Shown piece after piece: positions 24,236-34,639 of a stretch of 64,000 nucleotides of DNA. The DNA comes from Climacteris rufus. Its lineage: Eukaryota > Chordata > Aves > Passeriformes > Climacteridae. Under the pieces are notes generated by a model, which saw only the letters and a list, made by a program, of their open reading frames with translations, was not told where the DNA came from and ran no database searches. Made by a program: the position numbers and the translations under genes. The number at the start of each line of letters is the position of its first letter. Position 1 is the first letter of the stretch. The stretch spans positions 599,831 through 663,830 of the forward strand of contig VZRZ01000460.1 in NCBI GenBank assembly GCA_013398175.1, read 5' to 3'.

Positions 24236-25300
24236 ATGGTTTGTAAACAATTGAAAGCTAGAACTAATAAAAAGGTTCCAACCCAAAAAGAACCCCCCAA
24301 AAAGAACACGGCTGTCCAGATATCTTCCTGGGAGGAGTGTTTGAGCCTGTTAGCAGTACCTGGGGACAGTGCACAAGATTCCTGTGTGCATTGCAAACAG
24401 GTGAATGATCTCGTCTGTCTGGTGGCCGAACCCAAGGAAGAAGTTGAAAGACTAAGGAGTCTTAGGGGAAGGGACCAGCAGAGTTTCACCATTTTGTCCC
24501 TTGGAGAAACCCACCAGGAATCGGAGGACTCCCATGACTCCTACCATCAGGCAGAATGAGGAGACCTTGTTGATGAAGCAGAGGGGAAATGGGTCCCTGC
24601 TCAGGGAATTAATAAAAAGTTTTTCCGACCCCCATCACCTACCCAGGTGCCACTACAGAACAGGTACGAGGCCCTGGATCTGGAGGCTCAGGCAGACAAC
24701 ACTGAAGAAAATTGACTGCCCAGAGAGTCCCCCCATTACACTTCGACTGTCAGACGGGTCATCACTTCTACCATTAGAAAGAAACGGAGGGTAGTTGTTG
24801 TAGGTGACTCCCATCTGAGGGGAACAGAGGGCCTGATATGTTGACCGGACCCATCTCACAAGGAGGTCTGCTGCCTCCCTGGGGCTGGGATATGGGATAT
24901 TACCCAGAGGCTCCCTGGGCTGATTCAGCCCTCTGATTCCTATCCACTGCTGATACTCCAGGTTGGCAGTGATGAGATTGAAAGGAAGACCACTAGGGCA
25001 ATTAAAAGGGACTTCAGGGCTTTGGGTCAGGTGGTTGACAAGGCTGGAGTGCAGGTGATATTCTGCTCAGTCCGTTTAGTGGCAGGGATATATGGTGTTA
25101 GGTAGGAGAATCCACGTTATTAATAAGTGGCTTGACGGCTGGTGTCGTTGGTAGAAGTTTGGGTTCTTTAATCATGGGGCAACTTTTACAGCACCTGGCA
25201 TGCTGGAGCCAGAAGGGCTCCATCTATCTAGTAAAGGTAAAAGGATTTTTGTCCATGAATTGGCAGGACTGATTGGGAGGACTTTAGACTAGGTGTGAAG
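24236..25300 (+). pseudogene. CR1 ORF1 remnant (coiled coil plus esterase-like domain)
   Basis: CR1 ORF1 encodes an RNA-binding or chaperone-like protein with an SGNH-type esterase part. The ATG at 24236 opens 107 codons with a Lys-rich start, a Cys-His-Cys patch (residues ~49-52) and a heptad-like stretch, Val-Asn-Asp-Leu...Val-Glu-Arg-Leu-Arg. It stops at 24559. The esterase half continues in other frames: 'gttgttgtaggtgactccca' (24793) encodes Val-Val-Val-Gly-Asp-Ser, the block containing the catalytic Ser. Downstream pieces encode an 'INKWL.GWC...FGFF.HG' segment (about 25117-25175) and a 'G.HLSSKGKRIF' segment (about 25209-25245) that should hold the catalytic His. At least several stops and frameshifts separate them, so no functional protein is possible. 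Domain names come from knowledge of CR1, the words from the sequence. Confidence 0.75.
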
Positions 25301-25361
25301 GGGAGGGTGATGCAACTAGGTTTCCCAGAACAAGCCCAAGGGTGGTGAGCCAAAATCAGGG

Positions 25362-28300
25362 GTGAAATTAGTGGCCCAGCGGAAGTGCATGTACACTTAT
25401 GCACGCGGCACGGGTAACAAACAAGAGGAGCTGGAAACCATGGTACGACAGGAAAGCTATGATGTAGTCGCCATCACAGAAACATGGTGGGATAATGTAC
25501 ATGACTGGAGTGCTGCAATGGACAGCTACAAGCTCTTCAGAAGAGACAGGAGAGGGAGAAGGGGTGGAAGGGTGGCCCATTATGTTAGGGCAGCTTTTGA
25601 TGCTACAGAAGTTGATTAGAAGTTGAGTGCCTATGGATAAGAATCAAGGTGCAGGCCAAGAAAGCTGACATCCTGGTGGGAGTCTGTTATAGACCACCCA
25701 ACCAGGATGATGAGGTAGATAATTTATTTTACAAGCAGCTGGAAGGTGTTTCAAGATCATCAGCCCTATTCTTCATGGCTGACTTTAACTTGCCTGATAT
25801 ATGCTGGGAACTCAACACAGCAGAAAAGAGGCAGTCTAGGAGGTTCTTAGAGTGTATGGAGGACAACTTTTTGTCACAGCTGGTAAGTGAGCCTACCAGG
25901 GATGGGGCTCTGCTGGACCTGCTGTTCACAAACAGAGAAGGGCTGGTGGGAGATATGGTGGTTGGAGGCTGNGTTTCCGGCCAAGGCTTTTGGCCTCTTC
26001 CATGACAATTTTGCTCTTTGTGAGTTCTTTTAACAGACACTTGAGATAAAACACAATAAAAACTTCAAAAATTCTTAATTCTTGGTTGTTTATTAAAATC
26101 TTATCTACAAGACAGGTACATGGAAACAGTTCTCTTGGTAACAAGGGTAAAATGGCCCCTAACACTGTTCATCAAGGTCACTTATACTCCAAGTTAGCCA
26201 ATTAAGACATGCCAGGTAAATTATTTTTAATTATAACCCAATAATCAGTTGTTCAAAACCTGCATTGCAAGGTTTTGGAGAAGAAAGAAGAAGAAGAAGG
26301 CAGTACAGGACAACACAGAGTTATCACACAGCCGTGCTAGTCTATTCCAAGGTCTAAGATCAAACATAGTGTATTTCTGAGGATTATAACTTGTTAGAGC
26401 AGAAAGAGTGAAATTCTCAGAATTCAGGGTTCCAACAGAGGCTGGCTGGGGTATAGTGATCATGAAATTACAAAGTTTTCAATGTTCAGTGAAACAAGGA
26501 GGGGCATCAATAAAACTTCCAAACTGGACTTCTGGAGGGCAAAATTCGGCTCATTCACGATACCTTATTCAGAGAATTTCTTGGGAAGCAGCCCTTAAAA
26601 ACAAAGGAATTCAGGAAGGGTAGGCATGCCTCAAAATAAAATTATTGATGGCACAGGAACAAACACTCTCTATGTGCCAAAAGATGAGCCAACAAGGAAA
26701 AAGACTGGCCTGATTGGGTATGGAGCTTAAGGAACTAAGGAAAAAATGAGATGATGTATCATCTTTGGAAGGAGGGTCAAGTATCTCAAGATTTGTTTAA
26801 GGGAGTTGCTAGGACATATCGGAAAAAAATTAGAGACGCAAAAGCCCAGTTAGAATTCAAACTGGCCACTTCCATGAAAGACAATAAAAACCATTTTTAT
26901 AAAGACATCAATGGCAAAAGGAAGGGCAAGGACATTTTCCACTCTCTATTAGATGCAGGAAGGAATTTAGTGACCAATGATGAGGATAAGGCAGAGGTAT
27001 TTAATGCTTTCTTCCCCTCAGTTTTCAACAGGATGACAGGTTGTCCACTGGACAAGTGTCCTCCTGGGCTGGTAGATGGGGTCAGGGAGCAGAACAGCCC
27101 CCCTGTTATCCAGGTGGAAGTAGTCAGAGACCTGCTGAGCCACTTAGATGTTCACAAATCTGTGGGACCTGATGGGATCAACCTTGGAGTGATGAGGGAG
27201 CTGGCAGATAAGCTTGCTGAACTGCTCTCCATTGTTTCCCATCAGTCCTGTCTCACCAGGGAGGTCCCATATGACTGGAAGCTGGCCAACGTGACCCCCA
27301 TCCACAAGAAGGGCCAGAAGGATGATCCAGGTAACTACAGGCCTGTCAGCCTGACCTCAGTACCCAGCAAGATAATGGAACAGATCATCTTGGGTGCCAT
27401 CACACAGCACTTCCAGGATGGCTGGGGGATCAGACCCAATCATCATGGGTTTATGAGGGGCAGGTCGTACTTGACCAATCCGATCTCCTTTTATGTCCAG
27501 GTGACCTGCCTGGTGAATGCAGGGAAGGCTGTGGATGTTGTCTGTTTGAACTTCAGCAAGGCCTTTGACACTGTCTCCCATGGCATCCTCCTGGAGAAGC
27601 TGGCAGCCCATGGCTTGGACAGAATCACTCTTTGTTGGGTTAGAACTGCCTGGTTGGCTGGGCCCAGAGAGTGGTGGTGAACGGTGCTGCATCCAGCTGG
27701 TGGCCAGTCACCAGTGGTGTCCCCCAGGGATCAGTGTTGGCGCCAGTCTTATTTAATATCTTTATTGATGATTTGGACGAGGGGATTGAGTCCACCATTA
27801 ATAAATTTGCAGACAACACCAAGCTGGGGGCAAGTGTCAATCTGTTGGAGGGTAGGAGGGCTCTGCAAAAGGATCTGGACAGGCTCAACAGATGAAGTTT
27901 AACGAGTCAGAGTGCCGAGTTCTGCACTTTGGACATAACAACTCCTTCCAGAGCTACAGGCTGGGGGCAGAGTGGTTGGCCAGTGTCCAGGCGGAAAGGG
28001 ACCTGGGGCTGCTGGTTGACAGTCGATTGAATATGAGCCAGCAGTGTGCCCAGGTGGCCAAGAAAGCCAGTGGAATCCTGGCCTGTATTACAAATTGTGT
28101 GGCCAGCAGGTCCAGGGAAGAAATTCTTCCCCTGTACTCAGCACTGGTGAGGCTGCACCTTGAGTGCTGTGTCCAGTTCTGGACCCCTCGGTTTAGGAAG
28201 TAGGTTGAGATGCTCAAAGGTGTCCAGAGGAGAGCAACAAGGCTGGTGAAAGGCTTGGAACACAAGCCCTGTGAGGAATGACTGAGGGAGCTGGGGTTGT

Positions 28301-28556
28301 GTAGCTTGGAGAAAAGGAGGCTTAGGGGAGGCCTCATCACTCTCTACAACTGCCTGAAAGGAGGTTGTAGTCAGGTGGGGGTTGATCTCTTCTCCCAGGC
28401 AGCAACTGACAGAACGAGAGGACACAGTCTCAAGCTGTGCCAGGGGAAGTTTAGGTTAGAATTCTTACTGAGAGAGTGACTAGACACTGGAATTATTTGC
28501 CTATGGAGGTAGTGGAGTCACTGTCCTTTGATGTATTTAAAAAATGATTAGACATG
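25362..28556 (+). pseudogene. CR1 ORF2 remnant (endonuclease and reverse transcriptase)
   Basis: ORF2 normally encodes an APE-type endonuclease and a reverse transcriptase used for target-primed integration. Endonuclease pieces are at 25362-25619 (Ile-Thr-Glu-Thr-Trp-Trp, the metal-binding Glu motif) and 25649-25968 (CYRPPN and ADFNLPDICW motifs). The frame is then cut by the LTR. The linker and RT resume at about 26445. One open stretch, 26751-27680, holds the fingers and palm, with NYRPVSLTS and FSKAFDTVSH. A frameshift near 27640 moves the frame to 27671-27895, with SGVPQGSVL and then Phe-Ala-Asp-Asn where Phe/Tyr-Ala-Asp-Asp is needed (AAC at 27815-27817). Another shift gives 27892-28203 (thumb), then a stop at 28201 and further stops. 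The copy cannot encode active enzyme. Confidence 0.85.
25970..26437 (-). mobile_element. Solo LTR inserted in CR1 ORF2, minus strand, duplication GAGGC
   Basis: CR1 endonuclease coding stops at 'gttggaggc' and resumes at 'gaggctggctggggtatag', so GAGGC (25965-25969 and 26438-26442) is duplicated around a TG...CA insert of 468 bp. An equally flush reading is a start at 25972 with a 7-bp repeat GAGGCTG. The base at 25972 is N, so the start cannot be settled. On the minus strand it begins TGTTGGAACC and has AATAAA (plus-strand TTTATT at 26089-26094) about 120 bp before its end. It is the youngest layer of the nest. It has no coding content. An AAG/GAA-rich short tract lies at 26281-26300. Confidence 0.85.
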
Positions 28557-28663
28557 GCACTCAGTGCCACAGTTTAGTTGATGAGGAGGTGTTAGGCTAT
28601 AGGTTGGACTTGGTGAACTCAAAGGTCTCTTCCAACCTGGTTTATTCTGTGATTCTGTGATTC

Positions 28664-29445
28664 TCATCTACCAATATCTCCAAGTCCTTCTTCTCAGGTC
28701 TGCTCTCAATCTCTTGTCCTCACAACCTGTATTTGTTCTTAAGATTTCCCAGTCCAGGTGCATCTGGCCCAGTTGAACTTCATGAGGTTCACACACGCCC
28801 ACTTCTTGGGCCTAACATGGTCCCTCTGGATGGCTTCCTTTCTGTCCAACATGTTGATCAAACCACACAGCTTGGTGTTGTCAGCATGCTTGCTGAGGGT
28901 GCACTCCATCCCACTGTCCCTGTCAGAAACAAAGCTGTTAAACAGCACCAGTCCCAATACCAACTCCTGAGGACACTACACATCACTGCTCTGCACTTGG
29001 AGATTGAGCCATTGGCTATAACTGCTTGAATGTAACCATCCAGCCAGGTCCTTATCCACTGAGTGGTCCACCCATCAAATCTGTTTCTGTCCAGTTTAGA
29101 GACAAGGATCTTGTGCAGGACAGTGTCAAAGGCTTTACATAAGCCCAGATAAACAATGTCAGTCTAAACTTGTGACAATTAAGGCTCATGATGGTCTCAA
29201 ACATGATCTTCATTCTCCCACTCACTGCCTTTGCCTTCTGAAACTCAAATGGTGCGGCTAGAACACTTGCCAGTGAAGACTGAAGCATAAAACTCATGGG
29301 TACCCCAGTTTTCTTCATATCCCAGGTTACCACATCACCTGTTTCCTTCTGGAGAGAGCCCACATTTTCCCTGGTCTTCCTTTTGTCACCAGTGTACCTA
29401 CACAAACCTTTCTCATTGACTTTAATGTCCTCGGACAGGTTTAAA
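28664..29445 (-). mobile_element. Older minus-strand CR1 (right half)
   Basis: It continues the 23264-23890 CR1 after the plus-strand CR1. Reverse-complement CR1 words run in order: 'ccaagtccttcttctcagg', 'gttgaacttcatgaggtt', 'ggtccctctggatggcttcc', 'cttggtgttgtcagcatgcttgctgag', 'ccagccaggtccttatccactgagtggtcca', 'aggatcttgtgcaggacagtgtcaaaggcttt'. At about 29165-29175 it jumps from the RT core to a far upstream part of ORF2 ('atggtctcaaacatgatctt'), an internal deletion. It ends in 'ggacaggttta' near 29445, so it is 5'-truncated. Confidence 0.85.
28739..29165 (-). pseudogene. Reverse-transcriptase remnant of the older CR1
   Basis: Read on the minus strand, pieces encode 'CKAFDTVLHKIL', then 'LDGYIQAV', then a 74-codon open stretch (28963-28739) with His-Ala-Asp-Asn-Thr-Lys-Leu at the palm site where Phe-Ala-Asp-Asp-Thr-Lys-Leu would be active. 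Frame changes separate the pieces. This is a decayed CR1 RT without function. Confidence 0.75.
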
Positions 29446-30163
29446 AAAAGCCATCTCCAATTAATACAGTTGTGTCATGGCTGAAGTGCAAGTGGGAGTG
29501 GAACAGCCATTACCTCTGCTACTTGGCCAAATCTTTTAGAAAGTGAGTGGGTTGTTTTGGAGGCCTAGTTTCTTTCACACCCACTTGGGCAGCCTGGGTA
29601 TTCTTAAGGTGTTCTGATGGATGTTCAGCACTACCTTGCATTGGTTTTGGTTATGAACAGAATGTCATTTCACTTAGATGAAAAATTATCTTTTGCATGT
29701 CTTTTTTTGCTTTTTTCCTTATCTTTTCTTGAATACTTTAATTTTGTTGACAAACTGAAAACTAATCTCACTTTTGCTGAGCATCTCTCTCAACCCCAAA
29801 CATGAATCCTTTTCCAGAAAAATGTTAAAAAAATATTTCTTGATCCTACACATGTGACATAATGAAACTCCTCAGAGCTTAAAGCAGAAGGAAGCTTTGA
29901 TCCTGGCAAGGAAAACAGACCAATGGACAGGGCTTATAGAGCTAGATGCCTCAGATTTTCATGTCTGAAATGGTACCCATAGGATCAGGCCAGCTTTGTT
30001 CAGTAAAACAGAAAACCGGTTGATGAGAGGGAATGTGAGTGCTGCAAAATAAAGAAAAGAAGTGAGCTGCTATAGCACTCTAAAACTTTAGAAAAGATTT
30101 TCAAAAAGACCACCCGTCAACTTTTCCAGATGTTATGGATGATGAAGTAATTTTGTAATATTC
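29446..30163. other. Single-copy DNA between repeats, nothing recognised
   Basis: No CR1 or LTR words. Short open frames only. Confidence 0.45.
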
Positions 30164-30169
30164 CTACTA

Positions 30170-30840
30170 TGTCGTGCGGACCGCAAGCCGCCCTGTGGCC
30201 TTGGCAGGTGACAAGTCTGGTGTCCCAGCAACAGGGCAAACTAGTGTCCTGTCAACAGCTGTCAGTGTTGCCTGCAAGTAGCCCAGGATAAGGCTGTCTG
30301 CAGCAAGGTTGTTGCTAAGCAACAGGCGGGGGTGAAGGAAGAAAGAGGGACTCTTTACTTGTCTGCAGTCCCAACTTTATTCCAGCCACGAGGGGCAGAG
30401 TTCCAGTTGAAAGGGGAGACAAAGGAGAAGAGCACTGGGGAGCAGTTAACAGCCTCTTTCTAAACGGGGGCGGAGAAGGGGAGGAACAAAGGGACAAACC
30501 AATAGGGAAATGACGAGGGGTGTCAGGGAGCAAATCACAGAGGGTTAGGGGAGGAACATATTTGAATCAACCAATGGGGAACTGATCTGAACAGAACTTT
30601 CCAGAGATCAATACATAAGCAATGAAACACATGAATGAACATAGGAGTCTAAACCAATAGCATTACGGGAACAGAGGGTTTTCTAGGAGAGGAGGAGATG
30701 CTGCTAGAGGGACACCCAGTGGGGAGTAGCCTTAAACCTTGGTCTCGCCCTCAGATCCACCCTCAGGGTCGGAGTCCTGGTCAGGGAAACCCACCAACTG
30801 GATGTCACGCAGCCCCAAGGTGGGCTGGGTCATCGCAGCA
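30170..30840 (-). mobile_element. Solo LTR, 671 bp, minus strand, duplication CTACTA
   Basis: The insert is bounded by TGTCGTGCGG on the left and ATCGCAGCA on the right, with CTACTA exactly repeated at 30164-30169 and 30841-30846. Orientation is set by the reverse-strand AATAAAG (plus-strand CTTTATT, 30375-30381). The R-U5 side is therefore at 30170-30380 and U3 at the right. U3 contains several CCAAT boxes on the minus strand (plus-strand attgg complements such as 'accaatagg', 'aaccaatgg', 'aaccaatagc'). The 6-bp duplication suggests class II. It is GC-richer than its surroundings and keeps CpGs near 30171-30190, which hints at moderate youth. No retroviral gene is attached. Frames at 30315-30533 and 30698-30921 are incidental. 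Confidence 0.92.
30375..30381 (-). terminator. Polyadenylation signal of the 30170-30840 LTR
   Basis: Plus-strand CTTTATT is AATAAAG on the minus strand, about 205 bp before the LTR's 3' end. Confidence 0.65.
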
Positions 30841-30846
30841 CTACTA

Positions 30847-31548
30847 TATGGCAATTATTTTACTCAGAGAAGGGAAAGGTGTCTGGACAGACAACTGAAG
30901 TATTTTTTTGCATTTTGCTAGTCTTTTAAGCATGAGGAAAAGAGCAGTTATAGTGGGATTTTCTTATCTCAGGAAAGCTATCACTGGCAATGTTACATAT
31001 TTTTGCAATTTATATCCATAATTTGTTTATATCTACACCTTCCATAACTGTATGATTAGCTGTACTGTTTCAAATTAATGCTGATCTATAAATAGGGATA
31101 TATATGCACATATTACTCTTGTTGAGGTTTACAGTGAGAAAGAAGTAATTGCCCTCTGGGTTGAGAAAGGGACCATTAAGTAGTATTATTGTTCACTGGA
31201 GATCACTATTTTAACCAAAAAGAGCAATGGTTTTACCTATAAGCCAGAAAGTCTAGTCTATATATGTTTTATTATACCTTTTAAAAATGTGTTTTCTTTT
31301 AGCTTCATCTACTTTCTACTGACTCTTCTTTTTTATCTTGCTCACAGCCCTCAGTCCTACAGGCTGGCAAATGTTTTTCATCCCTTACACATTAATGGGG
31401 ATTATAGGTAACTGTAACAATTTATCTATTTTTTTAAAGTATTTATGTTAGCTATTAATTCAGATTAGTATTTTAAAGATGAAAAGAAAAATACCAATGA
31501 AGTGTAATGCTAAAATAATTGTCTGTTTTTCCTCATTATAACATTCCC
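30847..31548. other. Single-copy AT-rich DNA, nothing recognised
   Basis: No repeat words or open frames of note. Confidence 0.45.
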
Positions 31549-31790
31549 TAGAATCACAGAAATGCTGGTAGGAAAGCACCTACACAGTCTTCAGCCCCAA
31601 ATCCTGTCAAATTGTTACCAACATCAAAACTGGGGAGTCATGGTGTTGTCTAGCTGAATGTGGAGAACCTCTGAGATTCCCTAGTCTCTTACAGGTGCTC
31701 TACTACCCTGTAAGAGCAAAGTGTTTTTCCTGATTCTCAGCCTGAACCTTGCAAGTCAGTATCTGTGGTCATTTCCCTTTGTCAGGAGCC
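31549..31790 (-). repeat. Diverged CR1 3' end, minus strand
   Basis: It starts 'tagaatcacagaaatgctgg' (CR1 tail in reverse). Further right are 'gagcaaagtgtttttcctgattctcagcctgaacct' and 'ggtcatttccctttgtc', which match the order of the CR1 3' UTR and ORF2 end. The middle is heavily diverged. Confidence 0.65.
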
Positions 31791-33299
31791 ATTTTATGCA
31801 CAAACAAATAAACATTGTACGAGTAAATCAGAAGTTGTGTAGAAGAGCAACTAGCAAAACCATCCATGCTCATCCAAGTAAGCATACAGAAAAAAATCTT
31901 ATTTTCAGAAAATGTGTATATTTATGTGTATATTTATATATCTAATATCTTTTTGAAATAAAATAGCAATTTGATTTCCACAGTAATATTTAGCAACCAG
32001 AGTCAGTAGCAAGCCATAAAGTTAATTTTGCTTAATGATTTGTCAGATTCCTGAGAATTAGCTCTAATCATATTCATTAACCACATTAGATAGTGTCTTA
32101 TTCAGAATAGAACATTTCATCATTCAGACTAGAAGAAAGATTATTTTTTACCCCAGAATTTAAAGGCCTAAAATATAGAACAAACATTTCAGTACAAAAA
32201 CACCCCTGACTTTTTCACTACCTTTTATTAGCAAAAATCCTTATGAAGACAAATAGTAACAGTCTCCTGAATCTTGAGCAGAGACTAGTGGAAACAAAAA
32301 TTAAAATTACAGTTGAGTAAATTTTGTGACTTAACCAACAGGCACTATTAAAAATAACAAAGGACTGGAAAAATATATTAAAAATTTGTTTTTCATAACA
32401 AGCTTCCGAAGAACAAGAACCAAATGTCTGTTATTTCTTACAGTCCATATTTTTTTAATCTGCAACTGAAAGTACCATGCTATGTATGCATGTTCTCAGA
32501 GTACGTGCAGAACAGATGGATGCCTCTGTGTTGGGAACTCACTTCTACAGAACTAGGGTAAATACGGATTGGGGCAAATTTACTGAAAAATGCTCAGTCC
32601 TGCAGGGCAAGTGTATGAAGTGAATCAATTCACTGGATAAACTGGTCGCTAACAACACATGTACCACCCACAGCAAGAAAATGGAGGTACTATGCCGTTA
32701 TTTTGTTTTAAGCCATGTACTAGATTTTGTTGCAAGAACACTTCTGTGGAGAACGCATCCCTCAACTCAAACTGGAAAAGCTCAAGTTCTTTAAATCAGC
32801 AGATCTGCCTAGAAGTGTAGCGATGAAGTATTGGAAAATGTCTTGCATATCCAAAAAGAACTTCATACTTCCACCTAGGTTTGTAAGCATGTATCTTTTT
32901 ACCACTCTCTCTCTTTTACCAACCAGTCTCTTACATAGTCATACACAAATGAAAAAAATATTGTTTTGATTATCACTGAATCAAATGTTCAATTCTATTA
33001 CCTTTAGCTTCTCATTCTTTCTGTCTCTAAGCATATACTTAAGGTCCGGTATCAGACTCCAGCTCTGTGCTTAGCAATTCTCTTCACTTAACCACTTTTT
33101 GGAGGAGTACCTTAAGGCTATGAAGCTAAACAAACAATTAATGGACTTACACATTAGCAGTACCTTAAACACAAATAAATGGTGAAGTTCTGATACTGAG
33201 GAGGTCCAAGTGTACTTTGGGGCTATGCTAGCAATCTATACACACAGACCTCTCTTCAGAAACATAGAACTGCAAAACTGTGCATAGTCACAATATGAA
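31791..33299. other. Single-copy AT-rich DNA, nothing recognised
   Basis: A short run of TGTATATTTA-type repeats lies at 31914-31940. Otherwise no repeat family or gene is visible. Confidence 0.45.
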
Positions 33300-33589
33300 C
33301 TTTACCAGGTAAGAGCTTCAAACTGGATGTGATGGAAGAGGGGGACAATATCAGGTTTGTCCCTGGCAGAGCTTAGAGGAACAGGGTGCTGGCAAGGGCC
33401 CTCAGCCAGTGATTTTGAACTGTGCATGCCACCCTGGAGCACACCTGCACCTGAGATGAGCCAGGGACTAGTGAGGTAACAGAAGCCAATAGGAAAACAC
33501 CAGGGAAATATCTTAAAGGAATTAAGGGGTTTCCCTCCACGAAGACAACATGGCCAACAGACCAGCTGAGGTGCCTTTACACCACTGAG

Positions 33590-34195
33590 CACAGCATGGG
33601 CAATAAACAGGAGCTGGAAGTCACTGTGCTGGTAGACAGTTATGACCTTATAGCATGGCTGAAATTTGGTGGATGAATCCCACGACTGGAGTGTGACTAT
33701 CAATGGTTACAGGGAGGAAGGAGTGAGAGAGGGGTTTCCCTCTACATCAGTAGGTGGATTGAGTGTGAAGAGTTGTCTCTGAAGAAGAGCCATGGATAGG
33801 TCAAAAGCCTGTGGGCAAGAATCAGAAATGAGGCAAAAAAGGGAACCTTGTGGCTGGTGTCCACAACAAGTCCCTGATCAAGGAGAGGTGAAGCCTTCTT
33901 GTTCCAGCTACAGGAGGCACTGCACTCACAGGCTCTTGTCCTGCTGGTGGACTTCAACCACCTGAACCTCTGCTGGGAAAATAGCACAGATAGCTGTAGG
34001 AAATCCAGGAGACTGCTGGAATGCATGGAGGATAACTTCCTGATCCAGGAAACAGACAACCCTACCAGGTGGGATGCAGTACTGGATCTCATGGTTACCA
34101 GCATAAGCAAATGTATCAGAGACATGGAGATTGGAGGTAGCCCAGGCTGCAGTGATCCTTCACTGGTGGATTTCACAGTCCTGAAGGAGATGGAT
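33590..34195 (+). pseudogene. CR1 ORF2 endonuclease remnant, second copy
   Basis: 'atgggcaataaacaggagctgga' (33597) encodes the conserved Met-Gly-Asn-Lys-Gln-Glu-Leu segment. 'gctgaaatttggtggatgaatcccacgactggagtg' is the Thr-Trp-Trp-Asp area. 33899-34207 is open for 102 codons and encodes 'LVDFNHLNLCWENST' and 'LLECMEDNFL', corresponding to the endonuclease C-terminal half. Stops and shifts break the rest. Confidence 0.7.
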
Positions 34196-34639
34196 CAAGA
34201 GAAGTAAGAAGTTAGGACCCTGAACTTTAGGAAAGCAAAGTTCCAGCTCTTCAGGGAGATAATCAATAGGATCCCCTAGAACACTGCTCTCAGGAACAAG
34301 AGAGTGGAACAAAACTGGCAGATCTTTAAGGAAGTCATCCTTAAAGAGTGTGAGAGCTAGTGATCAGCAGGGAAGAGCTAGTGATCATCTTGAAGGGAAG
34401 GCGGGAGACTGGCATAACTGAGCAGGAAACTGCTGGTCAAACTGAAAGGAAAGAATCAAATGCACAGACCATGGAAACAAGGATAAGTGAACTGGGAAGG
34501 GTACAGAGATGAAGATCAGTTGTGTAGGAAGGCCAAAGCAAAGCTGAGCTGGAGTTGAACCTGACAAGGGATGCAAAACATTCACGATAAGGATTTCTAC
34601 AGAAAAAAAAGTCAGAGAAGCTGTACCCCCCAATATACA

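Larger units (their letters stand above)
23891..28663 (+). mobile_element. Near-full-length CR1 retrotransposon, interrupted by an LTR
   Basis: In order it carries a 5' UTR with a repeated promoter-like unit, an ORF1 remnant, an ORF2 remnant (endonuclease then reverse transcriptase), and a short 3' UTR ending in tandem ATTCTGTG repeats at 28643-28663. Without the ~470-bp LTR insertion it is about 4.3 kb, close to the full-length CR1 size of roughly 4.5 kb. CR1 moves by target-primed reverse transcription and is usually 5'-truncated, so a copy reaching the 5' UTR is uncommon. It lacks a clear target duplication, as is usual for CR1. Frameshifts and stops in both frames show it is dead. Confidence 0.9.

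Noticed and set aside
26751..27680. 309-codon frame as an intact reverse-transcriptase gene
   Set aside because: It is only the fingers/palm part of CR1 ORF2. The frame shifts before the catalytic palm motif, which is itself altered, and further stops follow.
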